A stretch of DNA of 64,000 nucleotides from Mucor racemosus (taxonomy: Eukaryota; Mucoromycota; Mucoromycetes; Mucorales; Mucoraceae), in NCBI GenBank assembly GCA_027405735.1, contig JAPEHQ010000007.1:186001-250000 (forward strand), given 5' to 3'. The stretch's first letter is position 1. Every line of letters begins with the position of its first letter. The translations under genes and the position numbers were made by a program. This document shows, piece by piece, positions 37,500-48,413 of the stretch. Under the pieces are notes generated by a model, which was given only the letters and a program-made list of their open reading frames with translations, ran no database searches and was not told the origin of the DNA.

Positions 37500-38597
37500 C
37501 TATTTTCTTGTTGCAGCAGCTAAACGTGCTTTTCTCCTAAGTGATTTCTCTTGTCGAGATTGGACTTTTCGTTTATTAACTGATTTCGGCGCGGTCTTCT
37601 TTTTGCCTTTGCCATTACTACTAAAGTGTCCTGCATTGCGTCTGGACCAATACGTTTCTATTACTTCTTTTGAATCGAACATAGCTGGAGGTTCCCATGT
37701 ATCATAAGATGAATCATAGCCTTTCCATCTAACTAAGTATTCATGATTTGGTTCTTCACCTCTATGATTGAGAATAGCTTGAATTTCAAAAATATGATTG
37801 TTTTCTTCTGGTCTAATTCCATCTTCACTGATCAATTTAATATGCGATGTAGGTATGTCTCGAGACAAGAATGCTTCTGCTTTATCTTGCAATATGTAAC
37901 TACCATTCTTGGTATAACCATAAACACTATAAGGTCCTTCATAATTTGGATCAGTTTTCTTATTCTTTTCTACATTTTTGATCATGACTGAAGATCCGAT
38001 TGGGAAAGGGGTTTCTAATATCTTATGCCTCTTTCTAAAATATGCGTTATCTGCTTCTTTAGTTTTCACAATTTGTTCTCTAATTGCAGGTACTAAAATC
38101 TTATCAACTAATTTGATTTTGTCCTTCAATGCTTTGATATCTATTTCTTGTTCTGGTAAAACTGCCTTTATCTTAGAATAATCTGATAGTTCATTGGGTA
38201 ATCTTGCGAAAACCACAACAAATGGCATCATACCGTGTAATCTTGATTTATGTAAATTTAAACAGTACGCGGTTCCATCTAAGTACAAATCCCAATTCTC
38301 AGCTCTTCCTTCTAACATCTTAATAATGATACCTTTAGCTGATTTTACCGCAGCCTCCGCATTAGAATTTCCTAAAGGATTGAATGGTAACGAAACTGTT
38401 TGCTCTACGCCAGCATGTATCGATATGGCTTCTAACAATTGGTTGGAAAATTCTTTTCCGTTATCATGGGTTATGATTTTACTATAGCCAAACAACGACC
38501 ATATTCCAACTAGTTCTTTTGCGATTGTGGTAGCTAACTTATCTGGTATAGCTCTCAAGATAATGAACCTTGAAAATAGATCCATGACAACCAACAT
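37500..38597 (-). CDS. Chromovirus integrase core and chromodomain
   Basis: 365 codons in the -1 frame relative to the upstream polyprotein. The DDE core is seen as D6 (VVMDLFSRF), D45 (THDNGKEF) and E81 (NSNAEAAV), with the expected 35-residue spacing between the last two. A C-terminal chromodomain follows at about residues 265-315 (YLVRWKGYD, DTWEPPAMF), then a basic tail. Chromodomains of this family direct integration to particular chromatin. All key residues are present, so the only visible defect is the frame break. Confidence 0.93.
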   Translation of the reverse strand: MLVVMDLFSRFIILRAIPDKLATTIAKELVGIWSLFGYSKIITHDNGKEFSNQLLEAISIHAGVEQTVSLPFNPLGNSNAEAAVKSAKGIIIKMLEGRAENWDLYLDGTAYCLNLHKSRLHGMMPFVVVFARLPNELSDYSKIKAVLPEQEIDIKALKDKIKLVDKILVPAIREQIVKTKEADNAYFRKRHKILETPFPIGSSVMIKNVEKNKKTDPNYEGPYSVYGYTKNGSYILQDKAEAFLSRDIPTSHIKLISEDGIRPEENNHIFEIQAILNHRGEEPNHEYLVRWKGYDSSYDTWEPPAMFDSKEVIETYWSRRNAGHFSSNGKGKKKTAPKSVNKRKVQSRQEKSLRRKARLAAATRK

Positions 38598-41500
38598 AAA
38601 GTTGTTTCCTCTTGGGGTGGTAATCTCAAATGTACTAGATCCATGACTATATGATCGAATACTGCATTTGGAATAATACTTTTAGGTGGATGGTAAACAT
38701 GTTTTCCTAGATTGAATACCCTGCATTTACTGCAATTCTTAACATAATATTCAATATCTTTTCGTAGACCCTTCCAATGCATCTGATATTCCTCGTGTAT
38801 TACTTGTTCCATAGCTGTAACGTCGAAATGACCAAGTAAGTGTGCTTTTTCTAATAAAGTCTGCTTTTCTTTTTCGTCTTTTGGTTGCTCATATATATCT
38901 AAATGTGATGCATAAATAAATAAATCTTTTCCAACGTCATTATTTCCAGAAGCACTATCTAATTCTTCTGTAATAGGAGTATCTTCTTTTGTTGCTACAT
39001 CTAATATTTCTGCTACCAAATCATCTTTCTTTGTTGCAGTATTTGCTACTTCTGCTGCAAGATTAGCTTCTTTCGTCATATCAATTTTATTGTTATTGAC
39101 TATATGCTCATCTAAATGTATATCGTTGTCTTTCTCTTTTACGGAATCTACATCTAATTTAACTTTCTTGTTGTTAATTTCTTCTGTAGTATTCAACTCG
39201 ATACTTCTCTTTTGCACTATAGTAGCTCTTCTAGCCATACCACCACTCCCCTCTAGCTTTTTTGTACCGTGTTCAAAAATGCGAGAAAGTCGATCGGCTA
39301 GAATATTGTGCATTCCAGCACAAAATGTGATATCAAAATCCAATTCGAAAATTGTTTCATAAAAGTTTTCAATCATTCTCGTAAGTTTCTCTTGTGAATG
39401 TAGAAATAAAAGACCTTTGTTATCGACAAACAAATGAAATTTTTTACCCCATAACCATTGACGGTATTTTTTAAAGGCGTAAACGACTGCTAATAACTCA
39501 CGTTTGGTACTACCCCAACGCATTTCGCAACTGGTAAGTTTACGTGCAATAAACCCTAGATAATAAATACGTTTCTTCTTTACTTGATATAAGCAAGCAC
39601 CTATTTCATATGCTGAACTATCGGTAACAAGGTACATATCATGTGCCATATCGGGTGCCGATAATACAGGAGCGTTTACTAATAACTGCTGTATTTTCTG
39701 CATTAAAATGGTATGTTCATCTTTCCAGACTTTACTGATGTCGGGTGAATTTTTAATAGCATCTAAAGGTGCGGTTAACGTCGATAAGCATGGTAAATGT
39801 GCACGAAAAAAATTGATTAATCCCAATCGCGAAGCAAGCTCTTTGCTATTTGCAACCATAGGGTCCCAATCTAAGATATTACTAACTTTTCTTTGATCTA
39901 ATGCTAGGCCCTTTTCTGAGAGGCAAAACCCTAAAATGTTGATACTCTTCTGTGCTAAATGAGTTTTTGCTACGTTAATCGTCAAATTAGCTTTGGTAAG
40001 ACGCTCTATGACAACCTTAACATATTTGATGTGCGTTTCCATATCTGCTTCTGTATGCACCGTTATGTCATCTATAAAGTTGGTAGTTACAGCATTTAGA
40101 TCAGAAAACAAATTTGTAAGTTGACGTTGTACAAAGGATGAGAGCGGAGTCAATCCCATAGGTGCCTTGGAATACATATATTGAAGTCCCGTCGTTGGAT
40201 CAGTAAATGATAAATACTTTCTCGAGCTGAAATGGATGGAAAACGAGTGAAAACACTGCGAAAGATCAATTACTGTGTATATAGAATGCTTCGACATCTT
40301 TCTATGTAATTCCGAAATCAATGGTAGTGGAAAACGATCAGATTTGGCTGGATCTAGTGCAGCATTAACTAACCGACAATCGACAACGACTCTACTGTCA
40401 CCACTATATTCACCTTGGGCATTCTTCTTACGAACAGGAAAAAGAGGTGAATTGTACGGATTTCCTGGTGGTGCTCTTTCTATCACACCATTTTCTAGCC
40501 ATTTGGCTATTTGAGCTTTGATTACTGGCTTAACTTTTTCTTCTAGTGGCCATTGTGCTCTAAACATTTTGTGTTCTTGATCCTTTTTAATGTGCAAACG
40601 TAGCGTACTGCCTGGTAAAGTGCAGTGCGCTTTTGGATCAATTTGCTTAGTCGCTTCTAATAGAGGCATCACTTCTGCTAATAACTTTTCTCTTTCGAGT
40701 GCTGTACCAAATGGTTGATTATTTGGTGTATATGGATTAGGGTCAATACAGGGAATTTCGTAATTATTGTCATCGTCCCAATCCATTGCTAAATTAGAAA
40801 TGGTTATGCCAAATTGCGTAATTAGGTCCATGCCAATTATGACATGCAAACCGTTAAATATATTAAAGACTTCTAAATTAACCTTACACACTCTTGAATT
40901 ATAAGTAAGTTTGATTTTCTCATCTGTACAACCAATTCTTCTAACTACATTATCTTTCTGACAAGTTTTAATGATACCAAATTTATTTTTATTATTGATT
41001 TTAACTAATAATTTATCAGCTAATGCTGGCGAAATACTACTAAACGAAGCCCCAGTATCCAGCAAAAAGTATGTTCGTACTACACATTTGTCACTTTCTA
41101 AAGTAATTGGTAAAATTAATGAGTTATTATTCATTAAATCTTTTGGTGGTTGTGAAAAATCATCAATGACATCTAACTTACAATATTTCTTGTCCTCAAT
41201 GCTGAGGGCAGCAAACAACATCTTGGACTCGTTATTCTCATCTTCATCGGTATCCATGTCATCATCAACAGCTTGTACTTCAATAGGTACAATGTTTTTT
41301 TCTATTTTCTTACCCATCTTTTGTAAGTCTTCTTGCTTGCATTCATGTCCAGGCTTGAAATTGGGAGCCTTGCACCTATGACAAATTCGCACATTCGATC
41401 CAAATTTCTTACGTGCCTTATCAATTTTGCTCTTGATTTCAGGGGCCAACAGACAGTCCTTCTCTGAATGACTAGTTAATCCTGGATGATATTTACACGA

Positions 41501-42565
41501 CAATTTTTTGTAACCACCACCACCAGAAGAACCAAAAACCTCTTTCTTCTCATAAGTTTTCTTCTTGTAACTTTGACCACCACTATTATTAACAAAAGAT
41601 TTCGCTTGAGACAATTCTTTCGCCCATTTCTTCTTAAATAAAGCTTCATATGTAGTGACCACCTTGGTAATGGCAAAATCAATAGTAATATCTTCGGTAT
41701 CCTTAGCATTATTGATATAAAATTTTGTAACCTCCTCTAATTCATCAGGTAATGACTTGAATAAATATCTAACCAAACAATCTTCGTCTTTGATTTCAGC
41801 AACTACTTTTAACTCTTGAAATTCTTCAATGAATTTGTCAAACGATTCTTTTTTGTTATACAACATATTTTCCAGTTTTTCACGAGCCTCTTCTTTGACA
41901 TCGGCCTGACTACGACCATACTTCTTTAAAACTTCTTTCTTAAAATCTGCCCAAGTGATTACACCTTGCTTTTCTAGTTGGGTTGCATACCATCGAGCCA
42001 TGCCAGTGGATAGACGAGCAGGGACCAAGCGACGCCAATTTTCTTCAACACTCAATCGGTGAGCATCCATGACTCTTTCAAAATGAGCCAAACAATCTTC
42101 GATATTAAGAAATACAGGTTTCCTCTTGTGGAAAACATGGCCTTTCCATTGGAAATATGGTGTTTCCGTTGGTACCATGGTATTTTCAGCAGAAAACAAC
42201 AAGTTGAAACTTTTCTTAGCTACTTCTAACTTTCGAGTTGCAACACCAAGATTCCGTGCTTCTGTTGAATCTTCGTCGCACCCAATACCACTAATAGTAG
42301 CATAATAAACTTCTAACTTGAGACGATCAATTTCTTCGAGTAAAAATAATCGCTCTTTGCTATTTAAGCCGACTTGCAGCTTAGAACCATTACTGGTTTT
42401 GTCATCTAATGAAGACTTATTCTGCTCACCAGTAGCAGATGCTTGGACTTGTGGATCAACTTCCATTGGACTAGCCTGAGGGATACTTGCACCTGGAATA
42501 CCAGTAGGAGATTTACCGTCAGCACTTGTGGAATCAGAGGAAGAGGATCTTGTATGGATTGTCAT
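38555..42565 (-). CDS. Chromovirus gag-protease-RT-RNase H-integrase N-part polyprotein
   Basis: 1,336 codons in one frame. Order: Gag (capsid-like helices at about residues 140-300, RLSTGMARWYATQLE), a CHRC...PGHEC zinc knuckle, aspartic protease DTGAS at about 502, reverse transcriptase with VIDLSQCFHSF and FIDDIT at about 828, RNase H (VTDSSAYEIG, RELLAVVYAF) and the integrase HHCC zinc domain (CSKCR). It ends at 38,555 in a short out-of-frame tail. The integrase core continues in the -1 frame, with a 43-base overlap. The switch lies at about 38,608-38,612, in the middle of the integrase, which points to a single-base loss or sequencing error rather than programmed recoding. Confidence 0.93.
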   Translation of the reverse strand: MTIHTRSSSSDSTSADGKSPTGIPGASIPQASPMEVDPQVQASATGEQNKSSLDDKTSNGSKLQVGLNSKERLFLLEEIDRLKLEVYYATISGIGCDEDSTEARNLGVATRKLEVAKKSFNLLFSAENTMVPTETPYFQWKGHVFHKRKPVFLNIEDCLAHFERVMDAHRLSVEENWRRLVPARLSTGMARWYATQLEKQGVITWADFKKEVLKKYGRSQADVKEEAREKLENMLYNKKESFDKFIEEFQELKVVAEIKDEDCLVRYLFKSLPDELEEVTKFYINNAKDTEDITIDFAITKVVTTYEALFKKKWAKELSQAKSFVNNSGGQSYKKKTYEKKEVFGSSGGGGYKKLSCKYHPGLTSHSEKDCLLAPEIKSKIDKARKKFGSNVRICHRCKAPNFKPGHECKQEDLQKMGKKIEKNIVPIEVQAVDDDMDTDEDENNESKMLFAALSIEDKKYCKLDVIDDFSQPPKDLMNNNSLILPITLESDKCVVRTYFLLDTGASFSSISPALADKLLVKINNKNKFGIIKTCQKDNVVRRIGCTDEKIKLTYNSRVCKVNLEVFNIFNGLHVIIGMDLITQFGITISNLAMDWDDDNNYEIPCIDPNPYTPNNQPFGTALEREKLLAEVMPLLEATKQIDPKAHCTLPGSTLRLHIKKDQEHKMFRAQWPLEEKVKPVIKAQIAKWLENGVIERAPPGNPYNSPLFPVRKKNAQGEYSGDSRVVVDCRLVNAALDPAKSDRFPLPLISELHRKMSKHSIYTVIDLSQCFHSFSIHFSSRKYLSFTDPTTGLQYMYSKAPMGLTPLSSFVQRQLTNLFSDLNAVTTNFIDDITVHTEADMETHIKYVKVVIERLTKANLTINVAKTHLAQKSINILGFCLSEKGLALDQRKVSNILDWDPMVANSKELASRLGLINFFRAHLPCLSTLTAPLDAIKNSPDISKVWKDEHTILMQKIQQLLVNAPVLSAPDMAHDMYLVTDSSAYEIGACLYQVKKKRIYYLGFIARKLTSCEMRWGSTKRELLAVVYAFKKYRQWLWGKKFHLFVDNKGLLFLHSQEKLTRMIENFYETIFELDFDITFCAGMHNILADRLSRIFEHGTKKLEGSGGMARRATIVQKRSIELNTTEEINNKKVKLDVDSVKEKDNDIHLDEHIVNNNKIDMTKEANLAAEVANTATKKDDLVAEILDVATKEDTPITEELDSASGNNDVGKDLFIYASHLDIYEQPKDEKEKQTLLEKAHLLGHFDVTAMEQVIHEEYQMHWKGLRKDIEYYVKNCSKCRVFNLGKHVYHPPKSIIPNAVFDHIVMDLVHLRLPPQEETTLCWLSWIYFQGSLS

Positions 42566-43412
42566 AATAAAACGATTAATAGAGATTAAAAAAAATGATT
42601 TATCGAAAGGTAAATCGTATAAAATTAATCAAATGAAAAAGTACCGTTTTATTATGAGCTTCTAGAGGGGGTTTATATACTAATTGAATGAGTGTATTAA
42701 ATGTGAGTGATAATATAATTAGAATGAGCATTTGGATATTGTGTGGATATATTGGAATCATGCTTCTATGATTCAATAGTAGCATGATGATAGACGCATG
42801 GAATATGACCTTGCTTGACTTGCATGTTGAACATCATGGTTTGACGGATGTTCTAAATTGGTAATTCGGTAATTCCTAATTCTGATAGATCACAGAATTC
42901 AAAACTGTACAAAAGCTATTTAATACCCTAGGTCTACTTACTTTGCAATTCAGGAGCCATTAAACGATTTTGTTTTTTGAATCATTTTTCGGCCATTTTT
43001 TTACTATTATTATTAAATCAATTTTGGAACTCAGTTAGCATAGTGTCTAAGCTGTAATATAAACTATTATTTGATTATCTCGACGAGTAATCAATATTTT
43101 TCATTGAAACAAAAAATGCAGAGTAGCTTTCGGTTAGAACTGTTATGTCGTCAATACTCATCATAGGTCTCAGTCTATAATTAGTGTTACAGCAAATCAA
43201 TGCAGATTATTGACTTACATCATATTCTTAGATAATAAAACTCTACTAATAATAGTTATAATTAATGTGTATAAATACATTCAAAGGATGTATTGTTAAT
43301 AGAAGTGTAAGATTCTGGCAAGATTATTTATAGACCCTTTTGACATTTTATTTTTTCAATTTACCTGAAATCTTTTATTACACAAATTCATCTTATATTT
43401 TTTATTTTAAAA

Positions 43413-43844
43413 ATGAACAACAACATTAAACAAGCAACTACCGGTACTACTGCTACCACTAATCAATCTGTGTCTTCGGATATGAATCTTGATATGGGAT
43501 TATCTTTGTCTTCGGGACAAGGCGGTAACAATGCATTGAGCAATGATGATGCTCTGCATGTTGAAGGTGATACTTGGAGCGAAGATGCTCGTATTATTAG
43601 GGAATTGAGAAAGAATGTTCTTTCTTATTACTATGATAATGATACGGTTATGAGCAATAATAGTCAACTGGATTTGCAACTCGATGTCAGTGAATGCCCT
43701 TTCTTGGGGAAGGAAAATCAAGCACGCATGTTGAAAGAAATCCAGCTTCTTAGGGTTAAATTGTTCAAAGCTACTACTCGTTCGATTCAACACCCTTTAA
43801 AAAGTGATACTGCTAGTCAAGCAAGTTTTTTGCAACGTCAATGA
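43413..43844 (+). pseudogene. gag N-terminal fragment in left inverted arm
   Basis: 143 codons (MNNNIKQATTG..., ending SFLQRQ then TGA). It differs from the copy at 46,366-46,797 by one residue (Ser versus Cys at position 41). The stop lies at the same place in both, and homology to the decayed gag continues past it for about 45 bases before the arm ends. A TATA-like GTATAAATAC is 144 bases upstream. It may still be transcribed and translated as a truncated Gag. Confidence 0.75.
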
Positions 43845-43920
43845 ACACTGGTAAAAAACAATTATGATTCATTATTTGAAAACGTAACTAATAAGTGAAA
43901 TGCAGAAGATTTAGAATAAA

Positions 43921-44181
43921 TGTTGTAGGGTTGTAGCAAAAAAATATATAATTTAATAAAAAAACTTGTTAAATTAAATCACGCACAAAAACTGAAGATT
44001 ATCTTTATTTAATATGAACAGTTTGTCCTATTTATATACACATTCTATATTACATTTATCCGTTAGATCAGTAGGTATTGGATTGATTATATCTTTCGGA
44101 CATTTTATGTCAGATCAATCTAGTTACATTAGCAACACAGCACATTTAAGTTGAGCGTATTATATATAGCTAAATCCAACA
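43921..44181 (-). mobile_element. Probable solo LTR between the arms
   Basis: TGTTGTAGGG...TCCAACA, 261 bases with TGTTG/CAACA inverted ends. The minus strand shows TGTATATAAATAGG and AATAAAG. No matching target duplication is seen, and the LTR is unlike the arms, so it is separate from the decayed Ty3 element beside it. Confidence 0.55.
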
Positions 44182-44329
44182 AGTGGGCATGTCTCGCATA
44201 TCCCGCTTCCAGGATCTTGCTTTAGAACAATAAGAACAATCGAGAATCGTATCATAGATCCGTTAGCTGGCTTCTTAACAATAAGGATTACAAATCAAAA
44301 GGTTCATTATCTTACAATCAACCGTTGGA

Positions 44330-46319
44330 TGCAACACTGTATGCTTTTTAAGGTCTTTTTCAGTATGTAAAGTGACATCATCTATAAAGCGAGAGGTAGT
44401 ATCACTGATATCAGTAAACAAATTAGAAAATATTTTCTGCAAATGCTATGAGGCCATAGTCAATCCGTGCGGGCAGTGAGAGAAGGATCACGTCAATCCC
44501 TCCATTTCAGTGAATGCCAAATATGATTTTAACAATCTGGATATTTTAAATGTATGGAAACATTGCGATAAGTCAATTACAGTATAGAGCGAATGCTTCG
44601 ACATCGTACAATGCAAATTTCTTATCAAAGGCAATGGAAATTGTATACGAGATGTATTCGCAAGTAGAGCATCTTTCTTTATAGGCAATTTAACTTTACT
44701 ACCAGGAATATTACAATATGCTTTAGGGCTAATACTAGTATTTGCATCAATAAATGGTTTTAATTCGTTCATCATAATTTTACGTTCCTTTTCAGATCCC
44801 TAAGGATCTTCATTTGGTTTATAAGGATTCTATTCAATCTTGGTTATTTCATAACCAACTAGATCTGACCAATCTGCTGCAATGTTATCTAATGTAGTAC
44901 CAACTTTATACAATAAATCCATTCAAAATACGCAATGGACATCATCAAATAAATCAAAAACTTCAAATTTTGAACAAACAATTTTATAACCATAATTAAT
45001 TACAAGCTCTTCTTCAGCTTGACCTTTACTATGATCGACTACGCTGTTATTTTGTGCTAATTTAATAATATCATTTTTATTACAAATATTTAAATTTAAA
45101 AAGGAAACTAATTGAGGTGAAATTACACAAAAAGTGCAACCAGTATCCAACAAAAATCAAGAATTGACTTCGATACCAGCATTTGTTTCGAAAATAACAG
45201 GTAAATAAAGAAGACCATTAGTACTTATATTATTATTAGGCATCACCCTAAAACAACCACTATCAAAATTTCTTACATTCGCTATCAGTATTCATCTTGG
45301 GTGCTTCTTCAGTGTTCTTTTGTTCAATGGTAGCCACAGAAAAATGTTGACTACTTTCATCATCACATGAATTATTATCTGTATCTACAGTAGCAGTGGG
45401 AGAATGGAGTTGGTACTATAGATTTCTTGCTTTTGTTTTTATTATGCTTTATATTTTTTGGATTTTTTTTGCATACAGCTTTATGATCATAGGTAAATGG
45501 CGTATACCCACAATCATAACATTTTAAAGCTTGTCCACTTTTTTGATGGAATTGTCCAGCTCTTCTAGTTTGCTTTTTATCATCAAAACCTTTACTGTAA
45601 GGTTGCTGGCGTGGATGCTTACTGTTGAATTTGTAATGACGAGAGGAATTCTGGTTACCAGATTGACGTTGTTGAACTGCATAAATAATTCTTTGTTCAT
45701 ATTCTCTCTCTTTACGGCGTTTTTCCTCCTTGTAATACGTATCACGTCTCAACAAATCATAAACACTTCTAAGTTGCGAGATGGCATAATCCAAGGTATC
45801 TTTACCTTTTTCTCTTGATTGCGCAATGTTCAATGATACTGGACTATACAAATCCATTTCCAAACCTTTCAACAAGTAATCCGTTAAGCTTGTATTTTCC
45901 GTGGTGCCTGCCAAATCTTTCAAAGTAATGAACTTGTCAATATAAGCTTCTAAGCTTTCGCACTTTTCTAACTTCAAGCTTTTCAATTTGCTTAATGCAG
46001 CTTTCTTTTTTTCGGCTTCTGAAGCACTATACTTAGCCTTCAATTTTGCCTTGAATTGTCCCCAAGAAATTGTTGGATGTTGCTCAATCAACTTTCTTGT
46101 CCAATCAGCCATGCCAGTTGTCATCTTAGGCTTAATAATACGTTTCCAATTCAACTCAACTTTAATGGACCTTGACTCTAAGACATCTTCAAATTGAGTA
46201 AGACAAGCATTCATGACTTTGGAAAATAAACTTTTTTGAATTAAATTTATGGCCTTTCCATTGCATAAATGGAGTATCGGAGGGAATCATTGTTAATTCA
46301 CTATTTGCAACATTATTTT
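44330..46319 (-). pseudogene. Decayed Ty3 gag-protease-RT between the arms
   Basis: Minus-strand pieces: Gag body at 45,375-46,214 (KMTTGMADWTRKL, knuckle CYDCGYTPF), protease at 44,923-45,153 (MLDTGCTFC), RT pieces at 44,488-44,775 (TVIDLSQCFHTF) and 44,330-44,480 (FIDD-type motif). Several stops and frameshifts separate them, and RNase H and integrase are missing. Its gag start lies in the right arm, so the right arm is this element's own 5' end. Confidence 0.85.
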
Positions 46320-48413
46320 TAGTTACTTTTTCAAATAATGAATCATAATTGTTTTTTACCAGTGTTCATTGACGTTGCAAAAAACTTGCTTGACTAGCAG
46401 TATCACTTTTTAAAGGGTGTTGAATCGAACGAGTAGTAGCTTTGAACAATTTAACCCTAAGAAGCTGGATTTCTTTCAACATGCGTGCTTGATTTTCCTT
46501 CCCCAAGAAAGGGCATTCACTGACATCGAGTTGCAAATCCAGTTGACTATTATTGCTCATAACCGTATCATTATCATAGTAATAAGAAAGAACATTCTTT
46601 CTCAATTCCCTAATAATACGAGCATCTTCGCTCCAAGTATCACCTTCAACATGCAGAGCATCATCATTGCACAATGCATTGTTACCGCCTTGTCCCGAAG
46701 ACAAAGATAATCCCATATCAAGATTCATATCCGAAGACACAGATTGATTAGTGGTAGCAGTAGTACCGGTAGTTGCTTGTTTAATGTTGTTGTTCATTTT
46801 TAAAATAAAAAATATAAGATGAATTTGTGTAATAAAAGATTTCAGGTAAATTGAAAAAATAAAATGTCAAAAGGGTCTATAAATAATCTTGCCAGAATCT
46901 TACACTTCTATTAACAATACATCCTTTGAATGTATTTATACACATTAATTATAACTATTATTAGTAGAGTTTTATTATCTAAGAATATGATGTAAGTCAA
47001 TAATCTGCATTGATTTGCTGTAACACTAATTATAGACTGAGACCTATGATGAGTATTGACGACATAACAGTTCTAACCGAAAGCTACTCTGCATTTTTTG
47101 TTTCAATGAAAAATATTGATTACTCGTCGAGATAATCAAATAATAGTTTATATTACAGCTTAGACACTATGCTAACTGAGTTCCAAAATTGATTTAATAA
47201 TAATAGTAAAAAAATGGCCGAAAAATGATTCAAAAAACAAAATCGTTTAATGGCTCCTGAATTGCAAAGTAAGTAGACCTAGGGTATTAAATAGCTTTTG
47301 TACAGTTTTGAATTCTGCGTACATCTAAACAAAAACCAGAAAAACATTCCACATTAAATGTTGCGTAAAATGCAATTGAAATGTTGGAGGTTTTTTGAAG
47401 ATACACATCAAGTTTTATAAGCATATTTAAAATATAACTAATGGAGGTAATGCGCAAAAGCGTCATCTATCGATCTAGCTATTGCTGAGCCTTCTAACTG
47501 CATTTTTCGTAGAGAAAATAAGAGTTTTGTCCATTTTTTTTCAGATTCAGAATTTGGGATGAGGGTATACAAAGGAAAAATGGAAGCTAGAAATGAAGGT
47601 ATCTTTTTGTACACATTTTTGAGGATATCTCCACGAAAAATCAATATTTTGAAAACCCCTAAATTGGGTCTGAGAGAGCTCAATGAGGTTGACGATATAA
47701 ATGTAAAAAACGTACTGCTCAATTTAACGAATATTTTAAAATCTACTACAAAAATGTCAAAAAAATGTCAAAAAAATGAAAAAAAAAATAAAAGTGCTCA
47801 GATTTTTTTCATCCTAAAATATGTTATAAAGTACTTCAAAACAAGTACGTTTCATTATTAAAAAATGTTACTATAGCTTAATTTTTGGTAGAGATATGAA
47901 GGCTCAAAGTTTTCAATCTTTAGCAGTGAAATACCTGTAAAAATCTGAAACATTAGCACTGAAAAAGTTATATCAACTGCAAAACATAGGATATTTCCGG
48001 ATACTCATTTTTTGATTAAAGTTGAACATCTCAGGTACATTGGCATATAATTTTTTCTTGGTATTATTTAGTGAAAACAAAAAGTAGAGTAGGGATGAAA
48101 AATGAGACCCAGTTTTCAAGGAAAAAGCAGTGAATTTTACGCGTTTTTGAGTCCTTTGTAAGATATAAAATGAATCTAGGAACAAGTAGCATAATGCAAC
48201 CAATTAATATCTATTGAGCGGTGTATAAGATACATATATACCATTGCAATGGAAGCTCATTTGAATCTATATTCATCGAGAGCGAATCTGCTTGAGCCCA
48301 TAGTTGGTGTAAATAGCAGGTAGCCAATTTTGTTTTTTTCAAACTTACTGGATGCACAATGACCCATGGAAGTTGAAGTGTAGAGCATTTATTGAGAAAA
48401 TGTAATAATATAT
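46320..48413 (-). repeat. Right arm of the 2.1 kb inverted repeat (continuous)
   Basis: Uninterrupted 2.09 kb reverse complement of the left arm. Visible differences are few: one in gag and two in the leader near 47,366-47,385. It holds the promoter-like and leader sequence of the decayed Ty3 element, whose gag begins at 46,797. Confidence 0.92.
46366..46797 (-). pseudogene. gag N-terminal fragment in right inverted arm
   Basis: 143 codons matching the left-arm copy except Cys41. Followed on the minus strand by TGA and then recognisable gag sequence (a QWKGH block like that of the intact chromovirus) before a further frameshift into the 46,214 frame. This is the original start of the decayed element. 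Confidence 0.75.

Larger units (their letters stand above)
36903..42892 (-). mobile_element. Full-length Ty3/gypsy chromovirus, identical LTRs, TSD CAGAA
   Basis: A 5,990-base element. LTRs of 297 bases at 36,903-37,199 and 42,596-42,892 read identically base for base, start TG and end CA, and are flanked by CAGAA at 36,898-36,902 and 42,893-42,897. Genes run on the minus strand from 42,565. The LTR on that strand has a TATATAAACC box and AATAAAACGG signal. Identical LTRs imply a very recent insertion. No classical tRNA-type primer site is obvious after the upstream LTR: gag starts only 30 bases from it, in T-rich sequence. Confidence 0.95.
35808..43893 (+). repeat. Left arm of a 2.1 kb inverted repeat, split by a chromovirus
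   Basis: 35,808-36,902 joined to 42,898-43,893 (about 2,090 bases) is the reverse complement of 46,320-48,413 with only scattered differences, by eye over 99% identical. The right arm is continuous across 'ttagatgtacgcagaattcaaaactg', proving that the 36,903-42,897 block is a later insertion. The arm contains a leader, a TATA-like GTATAAATAC (43,269), a gag start (43,413) and an outer 130-base core shared with the 4.6 kb unit. Confidence 0.92.

Noticed and set aside
39090..39362. Plus-strand frames inside the chromovirus (also 40,971-41,381 and 37,978-38,487)
   Set aside because: Antisense shadows of the gag-pol reading frame.
38597..42565. Programmed -1 frameshift as normal chromovirus expression
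   Set aside because: No X XXY YYZ slippery heptamer at the junction, and the break falls inside the integrase domain.
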